This document shows positions 51,106 to 59,043 of a stretch of DNA of 64,000 nucleotides, piece by piece. The stretch comes from CAWAND01 sp963783335 (lineage in GTDB: Bacteria; Chloroflexota; Anaerolineae; Anaerolineales; E44-bin32). Positions within the stretch are counted from its first letter, which is position 1, and each line of letters starts with the position of its first letter. Location: the NCBI GenBank assembly GCA_963783335.1, contig CAWAND010000002.1, positions 186,001 through 250,000 on the forward strand, written 5' to 3'. Below the pieces are notes generated by a model. That model did no database searches and was not told where the DNA came from. It saw only the letters and a program-made list of their open reading frames with translations. A program made the translations under genes and the position numbers.

Positions 51106-51357
51106 ATGGCGAAGCAAGAAGAGAAAATAGAGGTTGAGGGCACAGTGATCGAAGCCCTCCCCGCGACCCAGTTTCGGGTCGAGCTCGACAATGGCCATGA
51201 GGTACTTGCCTACCTCTCCGGCAAGATGCGGCGCTACTATATTCGCATCTTGTTGGGAGACCGTGTCCGAGTTGAGCTTTCGCCCTACGACCTGTCGCGA
51301 GGCAGGATCACCTACCGCTTCAAGAAGCGAGGCCCATCACCCACGGTTGAGAGTTAG
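51106..51357 (+). CDS. infA: Translation initiation factor IF-1
   Basis: An 83-residue S1-like OB-fold protein (IEVEGTVIEALPATQFRVEL, YIRILLGDRVRVELSPYDLS, GRITYRFKKR) that binds the A site during initiation. It is slightly longer than usual at both ends. It lies 48 bases after rpsU and is followed by a bidirectional terminator. Confidence 0.97.
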   Translation: MAKQEEKIEVEGTVIEALPATQFRVELDNGHEVLAYLSGKMRRYYIRILLGDRVRVELSPYDLSRGRITYRFKKRGPSPTVES

Positions 51358-51390
51358 CCGCTCCGGAATCATCCACTGAAGGTGACTTTT

Positions 51391-51420
51391 CCCGCCCCAT
51401 CACATTTCGGGGCGGGTTTT
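51391..51420. terminator. Intrinsic terminator between infA and convergent prmA
   Basis: CCCGCCCC / GGGGCGGG stem with a 10-base loop followed by TTTT on the plus strand; the complementary side also has A/T runs, so it may serve both genes. Confidence 0.85.
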
Positions 51421-52309
51421 ACGTTTCCAGCAGGACCGCCGCCCAGTCCTCGCGGGTCCGGACATCCAACGTCTTGAGGCCCACGCTGTTGGCCTGCCCC
51501 AGAAGGTCATCGATCTGCTGCTGAAGCACGCCTGAAAGGATGAGCCGCCCATCTTGCGCCAGCACCTCAGCTAGGCCATCTTCCAGCATGGCCATGAGCA
51601 CACTGAGGAAGATATTGGCGACCACCAGGCGGGGCGGGGAGCTGCGGAGGACCTCGGCTTTGAGTTCATCCAACGATCCGACAGCCGCGACGATCTCGCG
51701 CCCGACGCCGTTTTGCTCTGCGTTCTCCTGACAGACCGAGACCGCCATGTCGTCGGTGTCGAATGCCAGACTGCGGTGGGCTCCCAACTTGATTGCGGCG
51801 ATGCTGAGGATGCCGGACCCACTCCCCAAGTCTGCGATCATGTCGCCGGGCTTGACGTTCTCTTCAAGATACTCAAGACAGAGTTGAGTGGAGGGGTGGG
51901 AGCCTGTCCCGAAGGCCATGCCTGGGTCAATGAACAAGGCTAGCCGGTCATCTGGCGGGCTGGGGAGCCAGACGGGTTGAACGCGCAGTCGGCGTCCCAC
52001 AAGCAGCGGTTTAAAGTGTGCTTTCCAGGCTTCTACCCAGTCCGTGTCCTCAACCCAGCTGAACTCTGGATCGGGCAACGAGCGGATCCTTCCGAGAAAC
52101 CACAGGTCGCGTTCAACCTGTTGGCGCACCGATTCCACCTGCTCGTCAGCTTTGAGATAGGCATGTATGACGATGAGCTGCTGCCCGGGGGTCTCTACTG
52201 GCCGCACGGGGGACATGGCCACCCCGCCTGGTGCGTGACGCGATAGGACGTCGGCGACAGGTTCCGCCAGCTCTTCTTCGACCGTCAGGCCGATTTCGAG
52301 CCATTTCAA
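51419..52309 (-). CDS. prmA: Ribosomal protein L11 methyltransferase
   Basis: SAM-dependent trimethylation of L11 (296 residues). The N-terminal L11-binding domain is followed by the MTase domain with FIDPGMAFGTGSHPSTQLCL, typical of PrmA, and DLGSGSGILSIAAIKLGA (motif I). VVANIFLSVLMAM stands in place of N-I-x-x-x-x-L. The start overlaps the dnaJ stop by 4 bases, so it is the last gene of the heat-shock operon, a common order. Confidence 0.93.
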   Translation of the reverse strand: MKWLEIGLTVEEELAEPVADVLSRHAPGGVAMSPVRPVETPGQQLIVIHAYLKADEQVESVRQQVERDLWFLGRIRSLPDPEFSWVEDTDWVEAWKAHFKPLLVGRRLRVQPVWLPSPPDDRLALFIDPGMAFGTGSHPSTQLCLEYLEENVKPGDMIADLGSGSGILSIAAIKLGAHRSLAFDTDDMAVSVCQENAEQNGVGREIVAAVGSLDELKAEVLRSSPPRLVVANIFLSVLMAMLEDGLAEVLAQDGRLILSGVLQQQIDDLLGQANSVGLKTLDVRTREDWAAVLLET

Positions 52310-53421
52310 TCCACCAAACCTCCAAGCAGGTCCTTTACCCGATCAAGAAAACCCCGCTCTTGGAGATGGATTTCTGTGCCCAGAGATTCGGCCAGCTGCT
52401 CAAACAGCCCTCGCTGCTCTTCGGTGAGATTGTGGGGGACCTCGACGCTGACGATGACCAGCTGGTCGCCGCGGTCGCGGCCCTTGAGCCGAGGAACCCC
52501 CTTGGATTTCATGCGCAAGACCTTGCCAGACTGGGTGCCCGGAGGGATCACCAGCTTTTCGTCACCATCGACGGTTGGCACGTCGATCTCGGTGCCCAGT
52601 GCGGCCTGGGAGACGTTGATTCCCAGATCGAGCAGGATGTCGTTTCCCCGCCGCCGGAAGTACTTGTGAGGCTTGACGTGGACGACAACATACAGATCCC
52701 CGCTGGGCCCACCATTGGCGCCCGGCTCACCTTCACCCCCAACTCTGATCTGCGTGCCATGGTCCACTCCGGCTGGCACGGGAATGGTGCGTTCGACGCT
52801 TGCCTTCTGTAAGCCGCGCCCTCCGCACACCCGACACGGGGTGCTGATGGTCTCTCCACGGCCGCCGCAATCCGGGCAGGTTGTGACGTTGACCATCGAC
52901 CCCAGAAAAGTTTGGCGAACCTGGCGCACCTCACCTGTTCCGTTGCACGTCGTGCAGCGCACAGGTGTTGTGCCCGGCTCTGCTCCTGAGCCATTGCAGG
53001 CGGAGCAACGCTCAAGACGCTCGAAACTGATCTCCTTTTCGACACCAAACACGGCTTCTTCGAATTCGAGAGCAAGGTCATATCGCAGATCGGTGCCGCG
53101 GCGCGGCGCACGCGGGCTACTCCGTCGCCCCATCCCAAACCCGAAAAACTCCTCGAAGATATCGTTGATTCCAAATCCAAAATCGAATGGCATCCCCTTG
53201 AGGCCTTCGTGACCGTAGCGATCGTAGGCTGAACGCCGCTGTTCATCCGAGAGTACGGCGTAGGCCTCGTTGATTTCCTTGAACTTCTCTTCAGCATCCG
53301 GTTCTTTGTTTACGTCGGGATGGTACTGTTTTGCCAGACGGCGATAGGCGCGGCGAATGTCATCGGCGCTGGCCGACCGCTCGAGTCCCAGAATGTCGTA
53401 GTAGTCCCGTTTTTCGCTCAT
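52306..53421 (-). CDS. dnaJ: Chaperone protein DnaJ
   Basis: A 371-residue Hsp40. The J domain has RRLAKQYHPDVNKEPDAEE with the HPD motif. A Gly/Phe-rich region follows. Four zinc-finger repeats are visible: CSACNGSG, CTTCNGTG, CPDCGGRG and CRVCGGRG. The C-terminal substrate-binding domain is intact. The start at ATG 53421 gives MSEKRDYYDILGL; a longer start at 53457 is less likely. It activates DnaK ATPase and works with GrpE. Confidence 0.97.
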   Translation of the reverse strand: MSEKRDYYDILGLERSASADDIRRAYRRLAKQYHPDVNKEPDAEEKFKEINEAYAVLSDEQRRSAYDRYGHEGLKGMPFDFGFGINDIFEEFFGFGMGRRSSPRAPRRGTDLRYDLALEFEEAVFGVEKEISFERLERCSACNGSGAEPGTTPVRCTTCNGTGEVRQVRQTFLGSMVNVTTCPDCGGRGETISTPCRVCGGRGLQKASVERTIPVPAGVDHGTQIRVGGEGEPGANGGPSGDLYVVVHVKPHKYFRRRGNDILLDLGINVSQAALGTEIDVPTVDGDEKLVIPPGTQSGKVLRMKSKGVPRLKGRDRGDQLVIVSVEVPHNLTEEQRGLFEQLAESLGTEIHLQERGFLDRVKDLLGGLVD

Positions 53422-53481
53422 TGGGCCCATTTGCACACAGGCGCCCTCCAATCCCAAGGGTTGGAAGCGCCGAAGCTTTGG

Positions 53482-55372
53482 CTAGATTTGCGTGAATTCG
53501 CCGTCGACGACGTCTTTGTCGTCCGAAGGCTTGCCGGAGTCGTCGGGACCGGCGGAGCCGCCGGCATCCGCTTGGCCACCTTCAATCGGCAGGGCTTTGA
53601 CCGCCTCAAGCAAGGCACGCGTGGAATCCTTGATCTTGCTGACGTCCTCCACTTGGATGGCGTCGCGCGCACTGCTGATCTTGGCCTGGACGTCGCGCTT
53701 CGCGTCGTCCGGTGCCTTCTCGCCCAATTCCCGGAGCCGCTTCTCGGCTGAGTAGATTGCGTTGTCGGCGGCGTTGCGTGCCTCGACGAATTCCCGACGA
53801 CGGATATCTTGTTCGGCGTTTTGCTCCGCCTCGCGACGCATGCGTTCGATTTCATCGTCATTCAGCCCAGACGAGGCATGGATGGTGATCTGCTGGCTGC
53901 GGGACGTGGCCTTGTCGGTGGCGCTGACCTTGAGAATGCCATCGGCGTCGATATCAAAGGTCACTTCGATTTGCGGCACGCCGCGGGCTGAGGGAGGGAT
54001 GCCCTCCAAGGTGAACTTACCCAGTGACTTGTTGTCGGCGGCCATTGGCCGCTCGCCCTGAACGACGTGGATTTCCACCTGCCGCTGGTTATCCGACGCG
54101 GTCGAAAAGACCTGCGCTTTGCGTGTGGGTATGGTGGTGTTCCGCTCGATCAGTGCCGTTGCCACACCGCCCAGGGTTTCAATCGAGAGGGTGAGTGGGG
54201 TCACGTCCAGCAGGAGGACGTCCTTGACTTCTCCCCCGAGCACGCCAGCCTGGATGGCGGCCCCGATGGCCACGACCTCGTCCGGGTTCACCCCCTTGTG
54301 GGGCTCTTTGTGGAAGAAGGCCTTGACCGCCTCCTGCACGGCCGGCATACGGGTCATGCCGCCCACCAGGACGATCTCATCGATGGCCTCATGCGTCAAT
54401 CCGGCATCACTCAACGCCTGCCGGCAGGGTTCCATCGTACGGTCGATAAGATCCTGGGTCAGTTGTTCCAGCTTGGCGCGCGACAACCTCAGATTGAGAT
54501 GCTTCGGGCCACCAGCATCTGCGGTGATGAAGGGCAGGTTGATCTCCGTCTCCAGGACGCTTGATAGCTCGATCTTGGCCTTCTCGGCCGCTTCTTTCAA
54601 CCGCTGAAGGGCTTGGCGGTCCTGCCGCAGGTCAATGCCATTGTTTGACTGGAACTCATCAGCCACCCAGTCGATCACGCGTTGATCGAAATCTTCACCA
54701 CCAAGAAATGTGTCGCCGTTGGTAGCACGAACTTCGAAGACGCCATCGCCCACATCAAGAATCGAGATATCGAAGGTCCCGCCGCCCAGGTCATAGACAG
54801 CGATCGTTTCATCCTTCTTGCGATCGAGGCCGTAGGCCAGAGCTGACGCTGTCGGTTCATTGATAATCCGAAGGACTTCCAGCCCGGCGATCTTTCCGGC
54901 GTCTTTGGTGGCATTTCGCTGGGAGTCGTTGAAGTACGCCGGCACGGTGATCACAGCCCGATTGACCGGTTCACCCGTGTATGCCTCGGCGTCGGCTTTG
55001 ATCTTGGCCAGGATCATGGCCGAGATCTCAGGTGGGGCGAACTCCTTGCCCCCCATGTGCACGCGAACATCGCCATTGCTGGCTTGGCTCACCTCGTAGG
55101 GGACCTTCTTCAGTCCTGCCGAAACCTGGGGGTCGGAAAATTTACGCCCCATGAAGCGTTTGATGGAGAAGATCGTGTTTTCGGGATTGACGATCGCCTG
55201 GCGCCGGGCAACCTGCCCGACCATCCGCTCGTTGTTCTTGGGGTTGATGGCGACGACGGAAGGGATAAGACGACCACCTTCGGACGAAGCGATAATGACG
55301 GGTTCCCCGCCTTCCATAATGGCAACCGCGGAGTTGGTTGTACCCAAATCGATGCCGATGATTTGAACTCAT
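53482..55372 (-). CDS. dnaK: Chaperone protein DnaK (start frameshifted)
   Basis: Hsp70 chaperone of about 629 residues. Nucleotide-binding motifs are GTTNSAVAIMEGG, VYDLGGGTFDISILDVGDG and EIVLVGGMTRMPAVQEAV. The substrate-binding domain includes LLLDVTPLTLSIETLGG. The acidic tail ends DDKDVVDGEFTQI. The expected start region reads QIIGIDLGTTNS in the right frame, but a TGA immediately precedes it and no ATG is in frame. An ATG at 55372 becomes in frame if one T of the TT near 55366 is removed (MSQIIGIDLG). As written, translation could begin only at a TTG near 55347, losing essential nucleotide-binding residues. Confidence 0.95.
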
Positions 55373-55384
55373 GAGTCAGTGCTC

Positions 55385-55987
55385 CTATTTCGCCACGCGG
55401 ACAAGGGCTGGCCTGAGAACCTGATCGCCCATCCGGTAGCCTTGCTGTACAACATCAATCACATAACCTGCCGGTTGCTCATCGCTATCCTCATGGGATA
55501 TAGCTTCGTGGAGGTTGGGGTCGAAAGGCTGACCCAGTGCGTCGATGATCTCGACGCCTTCAGCCTCGAGAACCGACCGGAGCTTCCGGTAGATGAGTTC
55601 CACGCCGTCGGCCCAATTGCCAGGATCCCCTTCAGTCGGCCGATCCTTCAAGGCGCGCTCGAGGTCGTCTACGATGCCCAGATAGCGGGTGAGGATGTCT
55701 CCAGCGGCCCGGCGATATGCTTCCCGCTGCTCGCGCTCGATGCGCTTCTTGTAGTTGACGAAATCCGCCCGCGCCCTTTGCCAGCCATCGAGGTACTCCT
55801 CGTTGAGCTTTGTGAGCCGCTCAATCTCCGCTTCCGGAGTCTCGTCGACTTCCTCGGACGTTTCAGCGGCACCATCATCGGGCATGACGTCAACCTCTTC
55901 GGCTTCGGACGCCTCGGCTTCCACCGGAAGCTCATCCTGAGGCTCGGGGGTTTCGTGGTTGTCCCTGTTGCTATCTTGATCGGACAC
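55385..55987 (-). CDS. grpE: Nucleotide exchange factor GrpE
   Basis: A 200-residue DnaK cofactor. The acidic N-terminus (EAEEVDVMPDDGAAETSEEV) leads into a long coiled coil (WQRARADFVNYKKRIEREQR). The C-terminal beta domain has FDPNLHEAISHEDSDEQPAG and VLRPALVRVAK. The GTG at 55987 is preceded by AGGAGG and gives a normal length. Confidence 0.95.
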   Translation of the reverse strand: MSDQDSNRDNHETPEPQDELPVEAEASEAEEVDVMPDDGAAETSEEVDETPEAEIERLTKLNEEYLDGWQRARADFVNYKKRIEREQREAYRRAAGDILTRYLGIVDDLERALKDRPTEGDPGNWADGVELIYRKLRSVLEAEGVEIIDALGQPFDPNLHEAISHEDSDEQPAGYVIDVVQQGYRMGDQVLRPALVRVAK

Positions 55988-56034
55988 GAAGCTACCTCCT
56001 GGAATCCTTGTCGGGGCGTTCGGCGATGCCCGGG

Positions 56035-57069
56035 CTAGCCGGCGAAAGTTTCGATGACGATATCGCTCATGAGCCCGGCTACATAACGGACGGTGGAAAT
56101 GGTCGGGCCGTACGCCATTCGGGTTGGACCAAGCACAGCCACAGCGCCTGTTGCATAGCCTGGTGCGCCATAGCGTGCCAGGACCACCGAAAGATCTTTG
56201 AGATCCTCCCATGCCCCCTCGCCCCCGATGACCACCTGAACTCCGCCGATGTTCGGGCTGAGCGCCTTGGCTAAGACCTCTTCGAGGAATGAGCGCTCGT
56301 CCAACAGTCGCAGAGCCTGCTTAAGGCTTTCGGAATCGGCAAACTCGGGCTGCATGACGACATTCGATAATCCGTCCCGATAGATTTCACCGGCTGAAGC
56401 TGCGTCTGAGCGCAGCATAATCTCCGATACCAGTTTGATCAGATCTTGTTCCAGCCCCATGTACTGGGTTTCAAGCGCGGCGATTGCATCGCCGTCCTTA
56501 CCGTTGAGGGCTGCAGTCAGGGTATTGGCTGTCTCCGACAGCCGATTCTGATCCAGCAACTCCGCCAGGGTCAGGATTTGTTGTCTGACCTCGCCTCCTT
56601 GGAGAACCAATACCAAAAGGACCTGCTGCCCCTGGGTTGAAATGAGCTCCAGGTGTTTGAAACTGGCGCGGGAGGAGTGGGGCGAAGTGACCAGCGAGGC
56701 CACTTGGGATCGGTTGGCCAGGATGGCAGCCGCAAGCTGGAGCCATTCATCGACTTCAGCCCGCGCTTGGTGAAACTGGTGGCTGATTCGCCGCTTGTCC
56801 TCCAAAGGGAGGTCCGTGTCCCCGAGCAGGCGCCTTACGAAATAACGGTAGCCCTCTTCCGTCGGAACACGGCCGGCAGAAGTGTAGGGCTGGCGCAGCA
56901 ATCCGGCCTCAGTCAAGTTGGCCATATCGTTGCGAACGGTTGCCGAGCTCACCCCCAGGTTGAACTCGCCCACCAGGCGCTCTGAACCAATCGGCTGAGC
57001 CGTGGCTACATATTCGTGAACGATGAGTGCCAAGATCGTATCTTGGCGACCGGACAAGTTGTCATTCAT
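56035..57069 (-). CDS. hrcA: Heat-inducible transcription repressor HrcA
   Basis: A 344-residue repressor that binds CIRCE and is folded by GroEL. The N-terminal winged helix has VGEFNLGVSSATVRNDMANL and the GAF-like C-terminal part is complete. It begins the hrcA-grpE-dnaK-dnaJ-prmA operon just downstream of its own CIRCE operator, so it represses itself. Confidence 0.96.
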   Translation of the reverse strand: MNDNLSGRQDTILALIVHEYVATAQPIGSERLVGEFNLGVSSATVRNDMANLTEAGLLRQPYTSAGRVPTEEGYRYFVRRLLGDTDLPLEDKRRISHQFHQARAEVDEWLQLAAAILANRSQVASLVTSPHSSRASFKHLELISTQGQQVLLVLVLQGGEVRQQILTLAELLDQNRLSETANTLTAALNGKDGDAIAALETQYMGLEQDLIKLVSEIMLRSDAASAGEIYRDGLSNVVMQPEFADSESLKQALRLLDERSFLEEVLAKALSPNIGGVQVVIGGEGAWEDLKDLSVVLARYGAPGYATGAVAVLGPTRMAYGPTISTVRYVAGLMSDIVIETFAG

Positions 57070-57084
57070 AGGCTAAACACCAGT

Positions 57085-57111
57085 TTAGCACTCTCGTGTC
57101 GAGAGTGCTAA
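57085..57111. promoter_or_regulatory. CIRCE operator
   Basis: Perfect TTAGCACTC-N9-GAGTGCTAA between hrcA and thioredoxin. HrcA binding here represses the heat-shock operon on the minus strand. It lies just downstream of the minus-strand -10. Confidence 0.97.
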
Positions 57112-57123
57112 ACAACGGGATTC

Positions 57124-57152
57124 ATGATACCATGGGCCCCGGTGAGCGTCAA
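57124..57152 (-). promoter_or_regulatory. Promoter of the hrcA operon
   Basis: On the minus strand, TTGACG (57147-57152) and TATCAT (57124-57129) with a 17-base spacer, immediately upstream of CIRCE. Confidence 0.8.
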
Positions 57153-57167
57153 GCAAGGTCGGGGCAC

Positions 57168-57196
57168 TTGACGCAGGTTGAAAGGCTGTCTAGACT
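57168..57196 (+). promoter_or_regulatory. Promoter of the thioredoxin gene
   Basis: TTGACG (57168-57173), 17-base spacer, TAGACT (57191-57196), divergent from the hrcA promoter, about 40 bases before the thioredoxin start. Confidence 0.7.
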
Positions 57197-57236
57197 GGGT
57201 GCCTCGAAATGAGACTCTGGGTGGAGGTTTAACTCA

Positions 57237-57569
57237 ATGCCAGTTGAGATTCGCGACGTGACGGATGACACTTTTGATGAAATGGTCAAGGGATCGGAGG
57301 GTGCGGTCCTGGTCGATTTTGGCGCCGAATGGTGCCACCCATGCAAGCAGCTCGACCCGATCGTCGAGGAACTGGCTGAGACGTGGGAAGGCAAGGTGAA
57401 AGTCGTCAAGTTGGACATCGATCAAAACGCTCAGACCACCATGGCCTACAGCGTGATGGGCGTACCAACGCTCATTCTGTTCGTCGACGGTGAGCCAAAG
57501 GAACGCCTGACCGGTTTCCAGCCCAAGCAGAAGATTGTCGACCGACTGGGCCAGCACGTTCAGCTTTAG
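57237..57569 (+). CDS. Thioredoxin with WCHPC active site
   Basis: A 110-residue thioredoxin fold: VLVDFGAEWCHPCKQLDPIV holds the active site, VMGVPTLILFVDGE holds the cis-proline. The dipeptide between the cysteines is HP instead of the usual GP; CHPC-type sites are expected to have a higher redox potential. It sits between the heat-shock operon and trpS, with its own promoter. Confidence 0.92.
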   Translation: MPVEIRDVTDDTFDEMVKGSEGAVLVDFGAEWCHPCKQLDPIVEELAETWEGKVKVVKLDIDQNAQTTMAYSVMGVPTLILFVDGEPKERLTGFQPKQKIVDRLGQHVQL

Positions 57570-57582
57570 GGGCCGCCGGCCG

Positions 57583-57611
57583 TTGACCACTCTGGGCAGC
57601 AGCGCTATACT
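57583..57611 (+). promoter_or_regulatory. Promoter of the trpS T-box transcript
   Basis: TTGACC (57583-57588), 17-base spacer and TATACT (57606-57611), placing the start near 57618, just before the T-box. Confidence 0.75.
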
Positions 57612-57617
57612 CCAATG

Positions 57618-57885
57618 ACACTTTCATAGAAAAATGGCTGGGATGGGGAAGAGTAGCCACCAGGCCGGTTCCACAGAGAGCGAGAAGATCTGAGAATCTC
57701 GCGGGCAGGGCGGTGGCGAATGGACCCCGGAGCTGCGGATCGTTAGTTTCGGCGCGATCCGCCGGTTGGCAGACGTTATCGGCCACATGGATGAGGAAGT
57801 TCACTTGCATCCATGCTGAGAGAGGTACGTCGGGGGAATCTGAGATCCCGCCGACGTCCTAATCGGGGTGGCAACGCGGGCCAGA
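57618..57885 (+). promoter_or_regulatory. T-box riboswitch specific for tRNA-Trp
   Basis: Stem I begins with GAAGAGTAG (AGTA bulge). The 3' side carries the specifier GAA-TGG-ACC with codon TGG at 57721-57723 (Trp). The T-box sequence GGGGTGGCAACGCGGG at 57865-57880 contains TGGC, complementary to the GCCA end of tRNA-Trp. Uncharged tRNA-Trp should favour the antiterminator and raise trpS expression. Confidence 0.92.
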
Positions 57886-57920
57886 GGCTCGTCCCCAAGG
57901 GACGAGCCTTTTCGTGTTTT
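57886..57920 (+). terminator. T-box-controlled terminator
   Basis: Perfect 10-bp stem GGCTCGTCCC / GGGACGAGCC with a CAA loop, followed by two T-tracts, just after the T-box sequence. Confidence 0.95.
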
Positions 57921-57970
57921 TTTGGGGTGCGACGTCAATCACATATGCCGCATCAACCAGGAGGATCAAG

Positions 57971-58987
57971 GTGAACGAGAAGCGACCTAGGATTCTGACC
58001 GGAGATCGACCAACGGGTCGGATGCATTTGGGGCACTATGTTGGCTCGCTGGTGAATCGCGTCAAGCTGCAGGACACTTATGAGTGCTTCTTCATCGTAG
58101 CCGATTTGCACACCCTCACAACCCGGCCGGACAAGGAATCGATCGACCAGATCGGTGACAATGTCAAGGAGATGGTGCTCGACTATCTGGCCGTCGGGAT
58201 TGACCCTGAAGAGAGCGTGATCTTTCTGCAATCGGCGGTGCAAGAGACGTTCGAGCTGAATCTGATCTTCGAAATGCTGGTGAGTGTGCCCCGCCTTGAA
58301 CGCCTCCCGAGCCTAAAGGACATGGCGTCAGCCGCCCATCTTGAGTCCTTCCCCTTCGGGCTGTTGGGCTACCCGGTGCTGCAGGCGGCTGACATCCTCC
58401 TGCCTCGGGCCAACCTCGTTCCGGTGGGGAAGGACAACGAGGCGCACGTGGAAATCACCCGCGAAATTGCGCGCCGCTTCAACCACCTATACGGCGAGGT
58501 CTTTCCCGTTCCAGATGTCCTGGTGGGCGACGTCCCGACTCTGGTGGGAACGGATGGTCAGGCGAAGATGAGCAAATCGCTCGACAACGCCATCTTCCTA
58601 TCAGATGACGAGGCCACCGTTCGCCAGAAAGTCATGGCCATGTTCACCGACCCCAACCGCATTCGGGCGGATATTCCTGGTCGGGTGGAGGGGAACCCGG
58701 TCTTCATCTACCATGATGCCTTCAATACCAACACCGATGAGGTGGAAGATCTCAAGGGGCGCTATCGTGCGGGGAAAGTTGGCGACGTCGAGGTCAAGCA
58801 GAAGCTGATTGCGGCGCTGGAGACCTTCTTGGGCCCCATTCGCCAGCGGCGGGCGGAATTCGCCGCCAAGCCAAATCTGGTGGAGGAGATCCTTGTGGAT
58901 GGAACTCACAGGATGCGCAAGGAGGCCGATGAGACCATGCGCCGGGTTCGCCAGGCCATGGGCATGTTTATGCCAAAGGATCTGTAG
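57971..58987 (+). CDS. trpS: Tryptophanyl-tRNA synthetase
   Basis: Class I synthetase of 338 residues charging tRNA-Trp. The GTG at 57971 follows AGGAGG. The signatures are RPTGRMHLGHYVGSLVN (the HIGH motif as H-L-G-H) and GQAKMSKSLDNAI (KMSKS). ADLHTLTTRP and FIYHDAFNTNTDEV are also typical. It is controlled by the T-box in its leader. Confidence 0.98.
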   Translation: MNEKRPRILTGDRPTGRMHLGHYVGSLVNRVKLQDTYECFFIVADLHTLTTRPDKESIDQIGDNVKEMVLDYLAVGIDPEESVIFLQSAVQETFELNLIFEMLVSVPRLERLPSLKDMASAAHLESFPFGLLGYPVLQAADILLPRANLVPVGKDNEAHVEITREIARRFNHLYGEVFPVPDVLVGDVPTLVGTDGQAKMSKSLDNAIFLSDDEATVRQKVMAMFTDPNRIRADIPGRVEGNPVFIYHDAFNTNTDEVEDLKGRYRAGKVGDVEVKQKLIAALETFLGPIRQRRAEFAAKPNLVEEILVDGTHRMRKEADETMRRVRQAMGMFMPKDL

Positions 58988-59043
58988 CGGGGACGACGCC
59001 TCCATGGCATCGCGCAGATGAGGGCCGAAACGGACTTTTGCGG

